Below are positions 26,342 through 34,379 of a stretch of 39,354 bases of DNA, one piece after another. The translations under genes and the position numbers were made by a program. Source of the stretch: an uncultured Clostridia bacterium (GTDB taxonomy: Bacteria > Bacillota > Clostridia > Christensenellales > UBA1242); the NCBI GenBank assembly GCA_947168085.1, contig CAMVKM010000004.1:1-39354 (forward strand), written 5' to 3'. Below the pieces are notes generated by a model. The model saw nothing but the letters and a program-made list of their open reading frames with translations. It had not been told where the DNA came from and did not search any database. The stretch's first letter is position 1, and each line of letters begins with the position of its first letter.

Positions 26342-26402
26342 ATGTTTCGATTTAGAATTCTTGTGGGTAGTCAACAAAAGCACCCTTTGGGTGTTTTTTT
26401 TG
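26342..26402. repeat. Copy C: 3' flank shared with the 17663 gene, with terminator
   Basis: Aligns with 18014-18073 with about six differences and includes the hairpin CACCC TTT GGGTG (26381-26393) plus eight T. It stops there: the three-way-junction part of copies A and B is missing. The other strand encodes the last residues of the YkvI-like protein. Confidence 0.7.
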
Positions 26403-27440
26403 TTTTGATTTTTTTGTTCTTTTTTTGGCTAGAAAAACAAAAAACATAAACACAAAGCCAAAAAACCCCAAAATTGGATAGACAACTTGAATAAACAAAT
26501 TAAAACCAATGCCGCTAAAAACAAGTGCCACAAGGCTTGCAAGGGTGGTCATTAAAATTGGGCTGCCAAAATAGGTTTTTAGCCAGTTTGAAATGGTGTA
26601 GAGCATTGCAAACGAAGTTGTGAGCAGCCCCAGCCAAATAACGCAAAGCGAAAAAATTCCAAGCATCAAATTTTGGCTTAGGGCAATGTCCACAACCGGC
26701 ATGTTTGAAGCAAAAGATGTTGGGTTTAAAAAAAGTAGCATCAAAAGAAACACAAGTGCCAAAAACAGCAAAATGGAGCCAATAAGACTTCCCAAAACAA
26801 TTTCTTTTTTTTCATATTCTTTGCCTATTCTTGAAAAAACAAAGCCAGCAAAAAACATGTTGCTGCCCAAAAACAAAAGTGAAAACAAAATGCTGTTTGA
26901 AAATTGTTTTGGGTTTGTTGCTTCAATTTGAAAAGAAGTGCCACTTTTGGCTTCAAACACAAAAACCAAAACAATCATTAAGATTAAAAGTGGAACAACA
27001 AAAGCATTTGTTTTTGTTAGCCCCCTAAAGCCAAAACAAACAACCAAAATGCAAACAAATGCGCTTAAAACTCCAGCAAGGCGATAAGGAAAGTTTGGCA
27101 CAACAATTTCAAACAAACTGTCTGCTCCGGCAAACATTGATGAAAGCATTGCAAGGTTTGAAAGCACTAAAAAAATTTCCATAACACTAGACAATTTGCC
27201 AAAAGAGATAAAAGTTGCTTCTTGCACACTTTTTATTTGAAATGTTTTGCCAAAAGAAAAAAACAAAAGGCACGAAAAGAAAAACAAAACACAAACCAAA
27301 ATTGCTGAAAAAATTGATGCTGAGCCAAACCTTGCAAAGTAAAACCAAATTTCTTTTCCGGAAGCAAAACCAGCGCCAACAAGTGTTCCAAAAATTGTGA
27401 TTCCAACAAACATTGCGTTACAAAAATTTTGTTTGGTCAT
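26352..27440 (-). CDS. YkvI-family membrane transporter-like protein
   Basis: A 362-residue protein with about ten hydrophobic segments. The first carries GTLVGAGFASGKEIWFYFARFG, characteristic of the YkvI group in the amino acid-polyamine-cation fold (B. subtilis YkvI, substrate unknown). The basic cytoplasmic tail ends KGAFVDYPQEF, and these last codons lie in the repeat shared with the immunity genes, so the original C-terminus seems to have been replaced. The start overlaps the TPR gene's stop by four bases (ATGA), making a two-gene operon on the minus strand. Confidence 0.85.
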   Translation of the reverse strand: MTKQNFCNAMFVGITIFGTLVGAGFASGKEIWFYFARFGSASIFSAILVCVLFFFSCLLFFSFGKTFQIKSVQEATFISFGKLSSVMEIFLVLSNLAMLSSMFAGADSLFEIVVPNFPYRLAGVLSAFVCILVVCFGFRGLTKTNAFVVPLLILMIVLVFVFEAKSGTSFQIEATNPKQFSNSILFSLLFLGSNMFFAGFVFSRIGKEYEKKEIVLGSLIGSILLFLALVFLLMLLFLNPTSFASNMPVVDIALSQNLMLGIFSLCVIWLGLLTTSFAMLYTISNWLKTYFGSPILMTTLASLVALVFSGIGFNLFIQVVYPILGFFGFVFMFFVFLAKKRTKKSKQKKHPKGAFVDYPQEF

Positions 27441-29020
27441 AATTTTTCCACCTGCTTTTGTGATAGTAACATATCTTTTAAAAATTTTTCATCAGTTTTA
27501 AAAAATTGGCAAGCAACAAAAAAAACTTTTGGCCACGGAAAAAGCAAAAAACAAGCAGCTGTTGATGAATTTTGTGGCACCAAAAACTGGTTGTTTTTGT
27601 TTTGTTTGGCTCTTTGCATAATTTGTTTTAAAAGTCCCATTTCAGGGAAAAAACACTCGCAAAAACTGATTGCTTTAGCGGCAGCTTTTTTAAGTTTTCC
27701 AAGGGATTGAAGTTCTTTTTGTGTTAAACAAAAACTTGAAACATGGTTGTTTGAAACCAAAAATATGTTGCAAAAATTTTCAGACAAAAGTGCGTTTTTG
27801 CAAATTGCAAATTTTTGTTTTGCTGGCATTTTTTGTATCAAAAGTTTTTGCATCAAAGTTTTTGTGTCTGCATTTTTAACACCACAAATTGCGCGTGATG
27901 CAACATTTGAAACATCAAAATTTTGAAGCGAAAAACACCATTCTGTGTCCAGCAAAAGTGTGTGCGATTTTTTTAAATGTTCAACAAAATTTCCAGAAAA
28001 AAACACTTCCATCAAGTTTTCAAGTTTTTGTTTTTCAATGTCTTTTGGCAATTTTTTTAGCATTTCAAAATCTTGCCGGTTTGATTTAAAAAGTTCTAAA
28101 AAAAACTCATAAATCGGGTTTTCAAAATCAAGCCATCTTGCGTTTTGAAGATGAAAAATTGCGTTTTGGCTGTCTTTTAAATTTTGGCAAACAAGGGCGC
28201 AAAAAAGATGTGATTTTGGGTTAAATTCATCAATTTTTTGCCATTTTTCAAAACAAGTTTTTGCAAAACTAAAATCTTTTTGTTTTGCAAAAAACACTCC
28301 AATTTTTTCTAGGTCTTTTGGTTTTTGTGTTTGAAGTTGTTTTAGTTTTTCGCAAATTTTTTGTTTTGAAATTGGGTTTTCATAGGCCGAAAACAAAACA
28401 AGGTTTGCTTCCACACTGCTGGGGTTTTGTTCAAGTGCTTTTTTTGCAAATTTTTTTGCGCTAAAAATGTCTTTTTCTTTTAGTGAACACACACTTAAAA
28501 GCACACATGTTCTTTCATCTTGCAAAAGTCCAAAAAGAATTGTTTTTGCTTCGTTTAGTTTGTTTTGCAAAATCAAAAGCTCGGCTTGTTTTTGCAAACT
28601 TTGTGTTTCAAATTTTGGATTGTCCATTTGCTTTTTTATGTGCTGGGTCCACGCAAGCACAGCACTTGAAAAAAGATTAAAAACATCAAAATCAAGTGTT
28701 TTTTCAAAATAGTCTAAAGCAAGTGAAAAATCTTTTTGCTCTGCCAAATTTTTTCCAATACCAAAAAATGCTGCGGCTTTCAGGCTTGGACATTTTAGTG
28801 TTTTAAAAAAGTAAAACAAACTTTGCTCATATTGTTTCATTGCAAAAAAAGTTTCTGCCAAAATCAAATTTAGTTCCATGCGTCCATTTTTTGTTTTTGC
28901 GTGAGCCATTGCCGCTTTTGCTGTTTCCAAAACACCCCAAAGGTCGTTTGCTTGTTTGCGCTTTTCCAAAAGTGTTAAGTAATATTTTAGGTTATGTTTA
29001 AACTTTAAAATTTTTGCCAT
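27437..29020 (-). CDS. TPR-repeat protein
   Basis: A 527-residue soluble, helix-rich protein. TPR-like units are clear in the N-terminal two thirds, for example LAETFFAMKQYEQSLFYFFK, GKNLAEQKDFSLALDYFEK, and later AFFAKQKDFSFAKTCFEKW-type repeats. The last third has several Cys and no recognised domain. No signal peptide is seen. No ribosome site precedes the ATG; a TACAAT box (29027-29032) puts the predicted start of transcription at about the start codon, so the message may be leaderless. It overlaps ykvI by four bases. It is likely a scaffold; partners are unknown. Confidence 0.78.
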   Translation of the reverse strand: MAKILKFKHNLKYYLTLLEKRKQANDLWGVLETAKAAMAHAKTKNGRMELNLILAETFFAMKQYEQSLFYFFKTLKCPSLKAAAFFGIGKNLAEQKDFSLALDYFEKTLDFDVFNLFSSAVLAWTQHIKKQMDNPKFETQSLQKQAELLILQNKLNEAKTILFGLLQDERTCVLLSVCSLKEKDIFSAKKFAKKALEQNPSSVEANLVLFSAYENPISKQKICEKLKQLQTQKPKDLEKIGVFFAKQKDFSFAKTCFEKWQKIDEFNPKSHLFCALVCQNLKDSQNAIFHLQNARWLDFENPIYEFFLELFKSNRQDFEMLKKLPKDIEKQKLENLMEVFFSGNFVEHLKKSHTLLLDTEWCFSLQNFDVSNVASRAICGVKNADTKTLMQKLLIQKMPAKQKFAICKNALLSENFCNIFLVSNNHVSSFCLTQKELQSLGKLKKAAAKAISFCECFFPEMGLLKQIMQRAKQNKNNQFLVPQNSSTAACFLLFPWPKVFFVACQFFKTDEKFLKDMLLSQKQVEKL

Positions 29021-29218
29021 AACAAGATTGTATGTTTTAACTTTTTTAAAAAGAATTTTAAAACAAAAAAAGCCTAGTTTTCTACTGTTTAAAACTAACA
29101 GAATATGGGCAAAAAAAGCACATTAATTAAAATTTAATTTGTTCTTTCCATTTTTAGTTTTTTGTTATGAAACAAAATATAAAAAATTTATGAACAAATA
29201 AAACATTTTTTGTTTTGC

Positions 29219-29247
29219 TTGCTAAAACATTAACTTTATGCTATAAT
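29219..29247 (+). promoter_or_regulatory. Promoter of the PHP-like gene
   Basis: TTGCTA (29219-29224), 17-base spacer, TATAAT (29242-29247), with TG at 29239-29240. The rest of the 29021-29275 gap shows nothing else. Confidence 0.75.
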
Positions 29248-29275
29248 GATGGTACAGTTTTTTGGAGGAAGTAAA

Positions 29276-30136
29276 ATGAAAAACGATTTACACATAAGAA
29301 CTAACATTTCTGCAAGCTCAAACAAAGAAATGAATTGGGAAAAAGTTTTGTTAAAAGCACAAGAAAATGGGCTTGAACGCATTTCTATCACCGATTTTGA
29401 CACGTGTCTTTTTTCTGTTATAAAAAAAATTGTTTCACCAACCAAGTTTTTTAAAGGTGAAATTATTGACGGAATGGAATGTGATGTTTGTTACAATGGA
29501 ATCACTTTTGAACTTCTTGCCTACAACTTTGATGTGGACAAAACTTTTGAGTGGTCAAAAAAAACATATGGAACTTTGGAGACTAGACAAACAAAACTCA
29601 AAGATCTTTTGCTGGCAAAACTAAACAAAACAAATCTTACACAAAACAAAGTAATAAGCTTTGATCCCAAACAAGAATTTGCACATAATTATGTTTATAA
29701 TCTTATTAATAACAAAAATAATGCAAAGTTTTTCGCTGAGTATGAAATTAAAACAAGTTCTGACTTTTATCGTCAAAGCACGACAAATCAAAAATTTCCA
29801 CTTTATATAAATACAGGAGCAATTTGGCCAGAACCAAGTAAAGTTATTAAATTTATTCATTCGGTTGGTGGAATTATTGTGCTTGCACATCCTTTTAAAT
29901 ATAAAAATAAAATTAAAGTTACAGATCTTTTGAATTTTGCAAAAGAAAATAAAATAGATGGAATTGAATGTTATCACCCAGACCACACTAAAGAAGAAAT
30001 TCAGCAACTTTTGAAATTTGCAAAGAACAACAAAATGCTTGTTACTGGCGGTAGTAATTTTAATGGTACAGAAAACTATAACACCATGGGCATAAAAAAC
30101 ATTGATGCTAAACAAAAAGAAATTTTTAAAAAATAA
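29276..30136 (+). CDS. PHP-domain protein with degenerate metal-binding site
   Basis: A 286-residue protein that follows the PHP phosphoesterase pattern but has lost key ligands. DLHxH(T/S) reads DLHIRT (His to Arg8); TDHDT reads TDFDT (His to Phe41); TGGSDFHG reads TGGSNFNG (Asp to Asn261, His to Asn263). Glu68, His205 (LAHPF), Glu231 and His234 remain. A normal trinuclear metal site is unlikely, so it may be a binding or regulatory pseudoenzyme. ATG at 29276 is chosen for its TTGGAGGAAGT site; an in-frame ATG upstream lies in the promoter. It is monocistronic. Confidence 0.82.
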   Translation: MKNDLHIRTNISASSNKEMNWEKVLLKAQENGLERISITDFDTCLFSVIKKIVSPTKFFKGEIIDGMECDVCYNGITFELLAYNFDVDKTFEWSKKTYGTLETRQTKLKDLLLAKLNKTNLTQNKVISFDPKQEFAHNYVYNLINNKNNAKFFAEYEIKTSSDFYRQSTTNQKFPLYINTGAIWPEPSKVIKFIHSVGGIIVLAHPFKYKNKIKVTDLLNFAKENKIDGIECYHPDHTKEEIQQLLKFAKNNKMLVTGGSNFNGTENYNTMGIKNIDAKQKEIFKK

Positions 30137-30154
30137 AATAGTAAATCTTATATA

Positions 30155-30197
30155 AAAAAAGAACCTAGCTAATTTTTGTTAGTTAGATTCTTTTTTA
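30155..30197. terminator. Bidirectional terminator
   Basis: AAAAAAGAA-CC-TAGCTAA pairs with TTAGTTA-GATTCTTTTTT around TTTTTG, with A and T tracts on either side. It serves the PHP-like gene (+) and the convergent membrane-protein gene (-). Confidence 0.75.
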
Positions 30198-30243
30198 TTT
30201 TGCTAGTTTCAAAATGGTTAACTCTTTTTAGACTTTTTGTTTT

Positions 30244-31344
30244 TTACTCTTGTGGCTTTTGTGGAAGTGGTGGAAGTGGTTTTCCGTGTTCGTCAATTCT
30301 TAGTTGAACAACTTTTCCGTTTGGAAGACGTTGTGTGATAAGACGATATTTTACTCCGTCTGGGCCAACTTGAAGTGGAGGAAGGTTTGGTCTTGGTGCT
30401 GCTTGTGGTTGTGCTGGCTGTGGGGCAGCTTGTGGCTGTGAAGCAGGTTGTGGCTGAGCTTCTGGTGCTGGAGCAGGTTGAGCGGCTGGTGTAGGTTGTG
30501 GTTGTGGTTGTGGTTGTGCGGCAGGCTCAGGAGCAGGGGCTGCTTTTGCTTGAGCTTTTGCATCCTTTTCTGCTTGTTTTGCTGCCATTGCTGCTTCTTT
30601 TTCAGCAAGTTTTGCTTGTTTTGCTTGTTCTTTTGCAAGTTTTTTGTCGCCTTTTTCTTTTGCAAATCTGCTTGGATCACCGCCAAATTCAAGTGGGTCA
30701 CGCTTCATCAAAACAAGCATCCAAACTCCGGCAATAACTCCGTAAAGACCATAGAAACATGTTGGGAAGTAATAGTAGTAGTTTGCTTCAAAAGCACTGC
30801 CAAATCCAAAGTATCTGTAGATTGCGTCAAAAATCACAACAACCATGAAGTAGATTGCGGTGAAAATGTGGAATGAGTTTGCACGATATGGTTGCGTTTT
30901 TCCTTCACCCTTAAACAAAAAGATAAATCCCAAAACAACAAACACAACACCAACAATTCCAATGATTAGTTCAATAATTTGTTTTATGCTGCTGTTAAGG
31001 CTGTCTAGTGGAATGTAGCGAACAAGAAGTGCAACCAAAAAACACATTATTGCAGATTTCATAAACACAGAACTTTTTGCTCTGCCAATAAAAAATGATG
31101 CACTAGTTGCAAGAATCAAAACAACCGGAAGAAGAGTGTTGATAAATTGATAGGAAACAAATTGAAGCATGTCTCCAGTGATGCCAATCGAGTTCCAATC
31201 CCAAGGGGCGTTCATGTTAAGACAGTATTTTAAAAGTCCTGGAATAAAAAGTCCAAGAGCAATAATACCAAACAAAAATGCAAAAATTCCGCCAGCAATA
31301 TAGGTTGGACGAAATTTGCTTTTTGGTATTTCTGGATAAATCAT
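30244..31344 (-). CDS. Membrane protein with Pro/Gln/Ala-rich cytoplasmic tail
   Basis: A 366-residue protein. Residues 1-215 contain about six hydrophobic helices (for example YIAGGIFAFLFGIIALGLF and IIGIVGVVFVVLGFIFLF). Then come a Lys/Ala/Glu helix (about 228-268), a low-complexity Pro-Gln-Ala segment (about 269-322) and a short closing domain YRLITQRLPNGKVVQLRI. No family is recognised. The low-complexity tail may be a flexible spacer for the closing domain. An AGGAGG site and a good promoter support the start. Confidence 0.75.
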   Translation of the reverse strand: MIYPEIPKSKFRPTYIAGGIFAFLFGIIALGLFIPGLLKYCLNMNAPWDWNSIGITGDMLQFVSYQFINTLLPVVLILATSASFFIGRAKSSVFMKSAIMCFLVALLVRYIPLDSLNSSIKQIIELIIGIVGVVFVVLGFIFLFKGEGKTQPYRANSFHIFTAIYFMVVVIFDAIYRYFGFGSAFEANYYYYFPTCFYGLYGVIAGVWMLVLMKRDPLEFGGDPSRFAKEKGDKKLAKEQAKQAKLAEKEAAMAAKQAEKDAKAQAKAAPAPEPAAQPQPQPQPTPAAQPAPAPEAQPQPASQPQAAPQPAQPQAAPRPNLPPLQVGPDGVKYRLITQRLPNGKVVQLRIDEHGKPLPPLPQKPQE

Positions 31345-31380
31345 AAAAAATCCTCCTAAATTTTTAATCTTTATGCATAT

Positions 31381-31409
31381 ATTTTAACAAAACAAAAAAA
31401 TTTTAGCAA
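31381..31409 (-). promoter_or_regulatory. Promoter of the Pro/Gln-rich membrane protein
   Basis: Minus-strand TTGCTA (31404-31409), 17-base spacer, TAAAAT (31381-31386) with an extended TG. Confidence 0.7.
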
Positions 31410-31522
31410 CTAAAAATAGGCATGTTTTTAGAAAATTTTGTTAATTTTTAATTTATTTTGCCTTAATCAGTTTAGTTTTTGCATCAAAGAAATATCTTTT
31501 TTTGTAAACAAATGGGTTTTGG

Positions 31523-31551
31523 TTGATTTTTTTGCTGGTTTGTTTTATAAT
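31523..31551 (+). promoter_or_regulatory. Promoter of the FAD oxidoreductase gene
   Basis: TTGATT (31523-31528), 17-base spacer, TATAAT (31546-31551). It lies downstream of an in-frame ATG at 31438, which rules that start out. Confidence 0.8.
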
Positions 31552-31578
31552 AAAAAAGACAGACAAAAGGAGGCTTTC

Positions 31579-32958
31579 ATGGAAAATTTTGAACTTGCAA
31601 TTATTGGTGGTGGAATTGTTGGATGTGCTTTGTTTTCTTGTGCTGTGCGTGAAGGCATAAGCACTGTTCTTTTGGAAAAAGGTGATGATGTTGCAAGTTA
31701 TGCAAGCAAGGCAAACAGTGGAATTGTTCATTCTGGCTATGATCCAATTCCAAATTCCAAAATGGCAAAATACAACGTTTTGGGAAATGCTTTGTATGAA
31801 TCCATGTGCAGGCGTCTTGGAGAAAAGATGATTAAGTGTGGCACTCTTACGGTTGGCAGAGAAAAAGATAGACTAAAGCTTGAAAAGCTTCTTGCTCGCG
31901 GAAAACAAAATGGAGTTAAAGGGCTTAGGATAATTGAAAAGAAAGAACTTTTTGAAATGGAGCCAAATTTAAATCCAGAAATTGAGTGTGCTCTTTTTGC
32001 GCCAACTGGCGCTGTGGTTAGCCCATTTGGAGTTTGCATTGGGCTTGTTGAAGAAGGCATTATAAACGGCGGAACAATTCTAACTAATTTTGATGTTGTT
32101 GATGCAAGCAAATGTGATGGGGGTTACCAAATTAAATCACAATACAAAAGAGAAGTTAACGCAAAGTTTGTTGTGAACTGCGCTGGTCCAAACGCAAGTT
32201 TTGTAAACGAACTTTTTGGGGACAAAGTTTTTGATTTGAGTTTTGTAAAAGGTGAATACATTTTGCTAGACAAATCTTCACAAGGTTTTGTTCATCACCC
32301 AATTTTTCCACTTCCAGACGAAAAGGGAAAAGGTGTGCTTGCAAACATAACAGTTTACGGAAACATTTTGCTTGGTCCAACCGCTGTTCCTTGCGAGCAA
32401 TCAGACACAAAAGTTGAAATTAAGGGCGTTGAAAAAATTCAATCAAGTGTTTTAAAAAGCATAAGGTCCCCAAACTTTAAACAAACCATAAAATTGTTTG
32501 CGGGGGTTAGAGTGAAAGCTGGAGACGATTTTGTTGTTGAGCGTTCGTCTAAAAACAAAAATTATTACTACGCTGTTGGAATTTGTTCGCCAGGGCTTAC
32601 CGCAGCTCCTGCAATTGCAGAAGAGTTTTTGGCATGGCTTAAACAAGATGGAATTAAAACAAACAAAATTGAAATAAAAAAAAGAAAGCCGTATGTTTGC
32701 ACAAGAGATTTAAACACACAAGAACTAAAAAAACTTGTAAAACAAAATCCAAGTTATGGAAAGGTTGTTTGCCGCTGTGAAAGTGTTAGTGAAGGTGAAA
32801 TTTTAGATGCACTTTCATCACCCCTTCCACCAACATCAATTGCGGCAATCAAAAGAAGAGTTAGCCCAACCATGGGGCGTTGCCAAGGAAGGGCATGCAT
32901 TCCAAAAATCATAAAAATTTGGGCAGAGTTTAGACGAAAACAAAAAAACAAAAATTAG
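31579..32958 (+). CDS. GlpA-like FAD-dependent oxidoreductase with BFD [2Fe-2S] domain
   Basis: A 459-residue flavoprotein. The FAD-binding Rossmann motif is AIIGGGIVGCALF (about residues 7-19) followed by VLLEKGDDVA. The middle region fits the DAO / glycerol-3-phosphate dehydrogenase type (KANSGIVHSGYD). The C-terminus has a BFD-like [2Fe-2S] unit: CRC (about 421-423) and CQGRAC (about 443-448). Clostridial relatives act in glycerol-3-phosphate oxidation, usually beside an NAD(P)/FAD partner and a DUF1667 protein; neither is here. The start is set by AGGAGG before 31579 and by the promoter. The substrate is not certain (2-hydroxyglutarate-type oxidases share the fold). Confidence 0.88.
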   Translation: MENFELAIIGGGIVGCALFSCAVREGISTVLLEKGDDVASYASKANSGIVHSGYDPIPNSKMAKYNVLGNALYESMCRRLGEKMIKCGTLTVGREKDRLKLEKLLARGKQNGVKGLRIIEKKELFEMEPNLNPEIECALFAPTGAVVSPFGVCIGLVEEGIINGGTILTNFDVVDASKCDGGYQIKSQYKREVNAKFVVNCAGPNASFVNELFGDKVFDLSFVKGEYILLDKSSQGFVHHPIFPLPDEKGKGVLANITVYGNILLGPTAVPCEQSDTKVEIKGVEKIQSSVLKSIRSPNFKQTIKLFAGVRVKAGDDFVVERSSKNKNYYYAVGICSPGLTAAPAIAEEFLAWLKQDGIKTNKIEIKKRKPYVCTRDLNTQELKKLVKQNPSYGKVVCRCESVSEGEILDALSSPLPPTSIAAIKRRVSPTMGRCQGRACIPKIIKIWAEFRRKQKNKN

Positions 32959-33002
32959 CATAACTTAGTAAAAAACATATAGCAAGAAAAAAGGAAGAAT
33001 CA

Positions 33003-33149
33003 ATGAAACAAGAAAAACAGTTTCAAAAAAAATGTGGCAAAACAAGAAATGCAAAAAAATATAAAAACGATAAAATTGTAAAAGAAAAAATTGATTGGAG
33101 AAAAATTAATGCAACAAACAAAGGAAAAAGTTTTGGAGATAAAGATTGA
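33003..33149 (+). CDS. Small basic ORF (48 aa)
   Basis: An ATG seven bases after AAAGGAAG opens a 48-codon frame ending in TGA. The peptide is very Lys-rich with one Cys and ends SFGDKD; the protein at 4510 also ends NFGDKD. It lies 44 bases after the oxidoreductase stop and 91 before dUTPase, so it could be part of that transcript. The ribosome site and AT-codon use match its neighbours, but no family is recognised. Confidence 0.5.
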   Translation: MKQEKQFQKKCGKTRNAKKYKNDKIVKEKIDWRKINATNKGKSFGDKD

Positions 33150-33240
33150 TTTGCAAAAATTCGTTTAAAAAATAACAAAAAAACATTAAAAAACATGAAA
33201 AATTTTAAGTTTTTTAAAATTTTTAAGGAGAAAAAGTTCT

Positions 33241-33699
33241 ATGAGAAAATTTTTTGAAGTAAAAAAAGAAGCAATGGAGTATGGAAAACAAAGTGCCACA
33301 TTGCCAAAAAGAGCAACACAGCACTCTGCTGGCTATGATTTTTTTGTGCCACAGCAAATTGAGTTAAAGCCACATCAAAGCACTCTTGTTTGGACAAACA
33401 TTAAGGCAAAATTTTTAGAAGATGAGTTTTTGATGCTTTGTGTAACCAGTGGCATGGGCAAGCGTGGCATTATGCTTGCAAACAACATTGGCATCATTGA
33501 TTGTGATTATTTTGAAAATCCGCAAAATGACGGCAACATTGGGTTTAGACTTTTTAATTTTTCTGATGAGCCCTACATTTTAAAAGAAGGCGAAAAAATG
33601 GGACAAGGCATTTTTTTAAAATATCTAAAAGTTGATGATGAAGAAATTGTCACTCAAACAAGACAAGGCGGTTTTGGTTCCACAGACAAAAAAGAGTGA
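33241..33699 (+). CDS. dut: dUTP diphosphatase
   Basis: Trimeric dUTPase hydrolyses dUTP to dUMP and pyrophosphate, keeping uracil out of DNA and supplying dTMP synthesis. The 152-residue protein has the five motifs: SAGYDF (1), SGMGKRG (2), NNIGIIDCDYFENPQNDG (3), GEKMGQGIF (4) and the C-terminal RQGGFGSTDK (5). The motif 3 insertion ENPQNDG is typical of Gram-positive enzymes. Motif 2 normally reads RSG/RSS; here the Arg is Thr69, which may weaken triphosphate contacts. The start follows AAGGAGAAAAAGTTCT. Confidence 0.92.
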   Translation: MRKFFEVKKEAMEYGKQSATLPKRATQHSAGYDFFVPQQIELKPHQSTLVWTNIKAKFLEDEFLMLCVTSGMGKRGIMLANNIGIIDCDYFENPQNDGNIGFRLFNFSDEPYILKEGEKMGQGIFLKYLKVDDEEIVTQTRQGGFGSTDKKE

Positions 33700-33717
33700 A
33701 AAATTCGCTCTTTTTTG
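33688..33717 (+). terminator. dUTPase terminator
   Basis: GAGTGAA / TTCGCTC stem (one G-U pair) around AAA with A and T tracts, overlapping the stop codon. Confidence 0.8.
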
Positions 33718-33738
33718 TTTTTCAAAAATTTGGGGGTA

Positions 33739-33767
33739 TTGACTTTTTTGGTCGTTTGTGTTAAAAT
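33739..33767 (+). promoter_or_regulatory. Promoter of the coiled-coil membrane protein pair
   Basis: TTGACT (33739-33744), 17-base spacer, TAAAAT (33762-33767), with TG at 33759-33760. Confidence 0.75.
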
Positions 33768-33817
33768 TATAGTCAGAAAATTGGGGTAGGGTTAAAAACA
33801 AAAAGGTGGAAAAAGTT

Positions 33818-34354
33818 ATGGCAAACGAAAACGCAAACAAAAAAAGTTTAAAAGAGCAAAAACAAGAGCTTTATGAAGTGAAATCTGATGTTGAAAGCGA
33901 CATCAAAGAACAATATCAAATTATTGCAAAGTTAAGAGCAAGAAAAAGAGAACTACAAAACAAATTAGAAAACAAAATTTTTGATTTTTGGTGGCAAACA
34001 GGCACAATTCTTAGTGCTGGCATTGGCGCAACTGCTGGAATGATTCCAGGTTCTTTAGACAGAGTTGGTGGTGAAATAACTCAAAACATGGCACTTGGTG
34101 GAATTGCTGGAGCACTTGTTGGTGGGGCCGTTCCAATTTTGATTCATTTTTATCAAAAAAGAAGCATTAGAAAACAAATTGAAAATTTAGACAACCAAAT
34201 TAAAGCTGAAAAACAAGATTTGAAAGACTACGGCGAAAAAAAGAGGGATTTTGATGAGAGTCTTCAAAAACTTGAATCAGCAAAAACAACAAAACAAGCT
34301 CGTAAACAAGCACGTAAACAATTTAGGGTTGAAGTAGGGTTAGAACGCAGATAA
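33818..34354 (+). CDS. Coiled-coil / glycine-rich membrane hairpin protein 1
   Basis: A 178-residue protein in three parts: a charged N-terminal coiled coil (about 8-55), two Gly/Ala-rich hydrophobic segments separated by a short turn (about 65-85 and 100-125), and a C-terminal charged coiled coil (about 130-178, ending Arg/Lys-rich). Gly zippers in the membrane part (GAGIGATAGM-like, GGIAGALVGGAV) suggest tight helix packing. No family is recognised. ATG at 33818 is preferred to GTG at 33806, which lies within the AGGTGG site. It is paralogous in layout to the next gene, 25 bases downstream. Confidence 0.75.
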   Translation: MANENANKKSLKEQKQELYEVKSDVESDIKEQYQIIAKLRARKRELQNKLENKIFDFWWQTGTILSAGIGATAGMIPGSLDRVGGEITQNMALGGIAGALVGGAVPILIHFYQKRSIRKQIENLDNQIKAEKQDLKDYGEKKRDFDESLQKLESAKTTKQARKQARKQFRVEVGLERR

Positions 34355-34379
34355 AAGACCAAATCAAAAGGAGTTTGTG

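Noticed and set aside
30448-30876. Plus-strand frames over the Pro/Gln/Ala-rich tail
   Set aside because: They are products of low-complexity codons read backwards (Cys/Phe/Trp/Leu-rich); the minus-strand gene has promoter, ribosome site and membrane domain.
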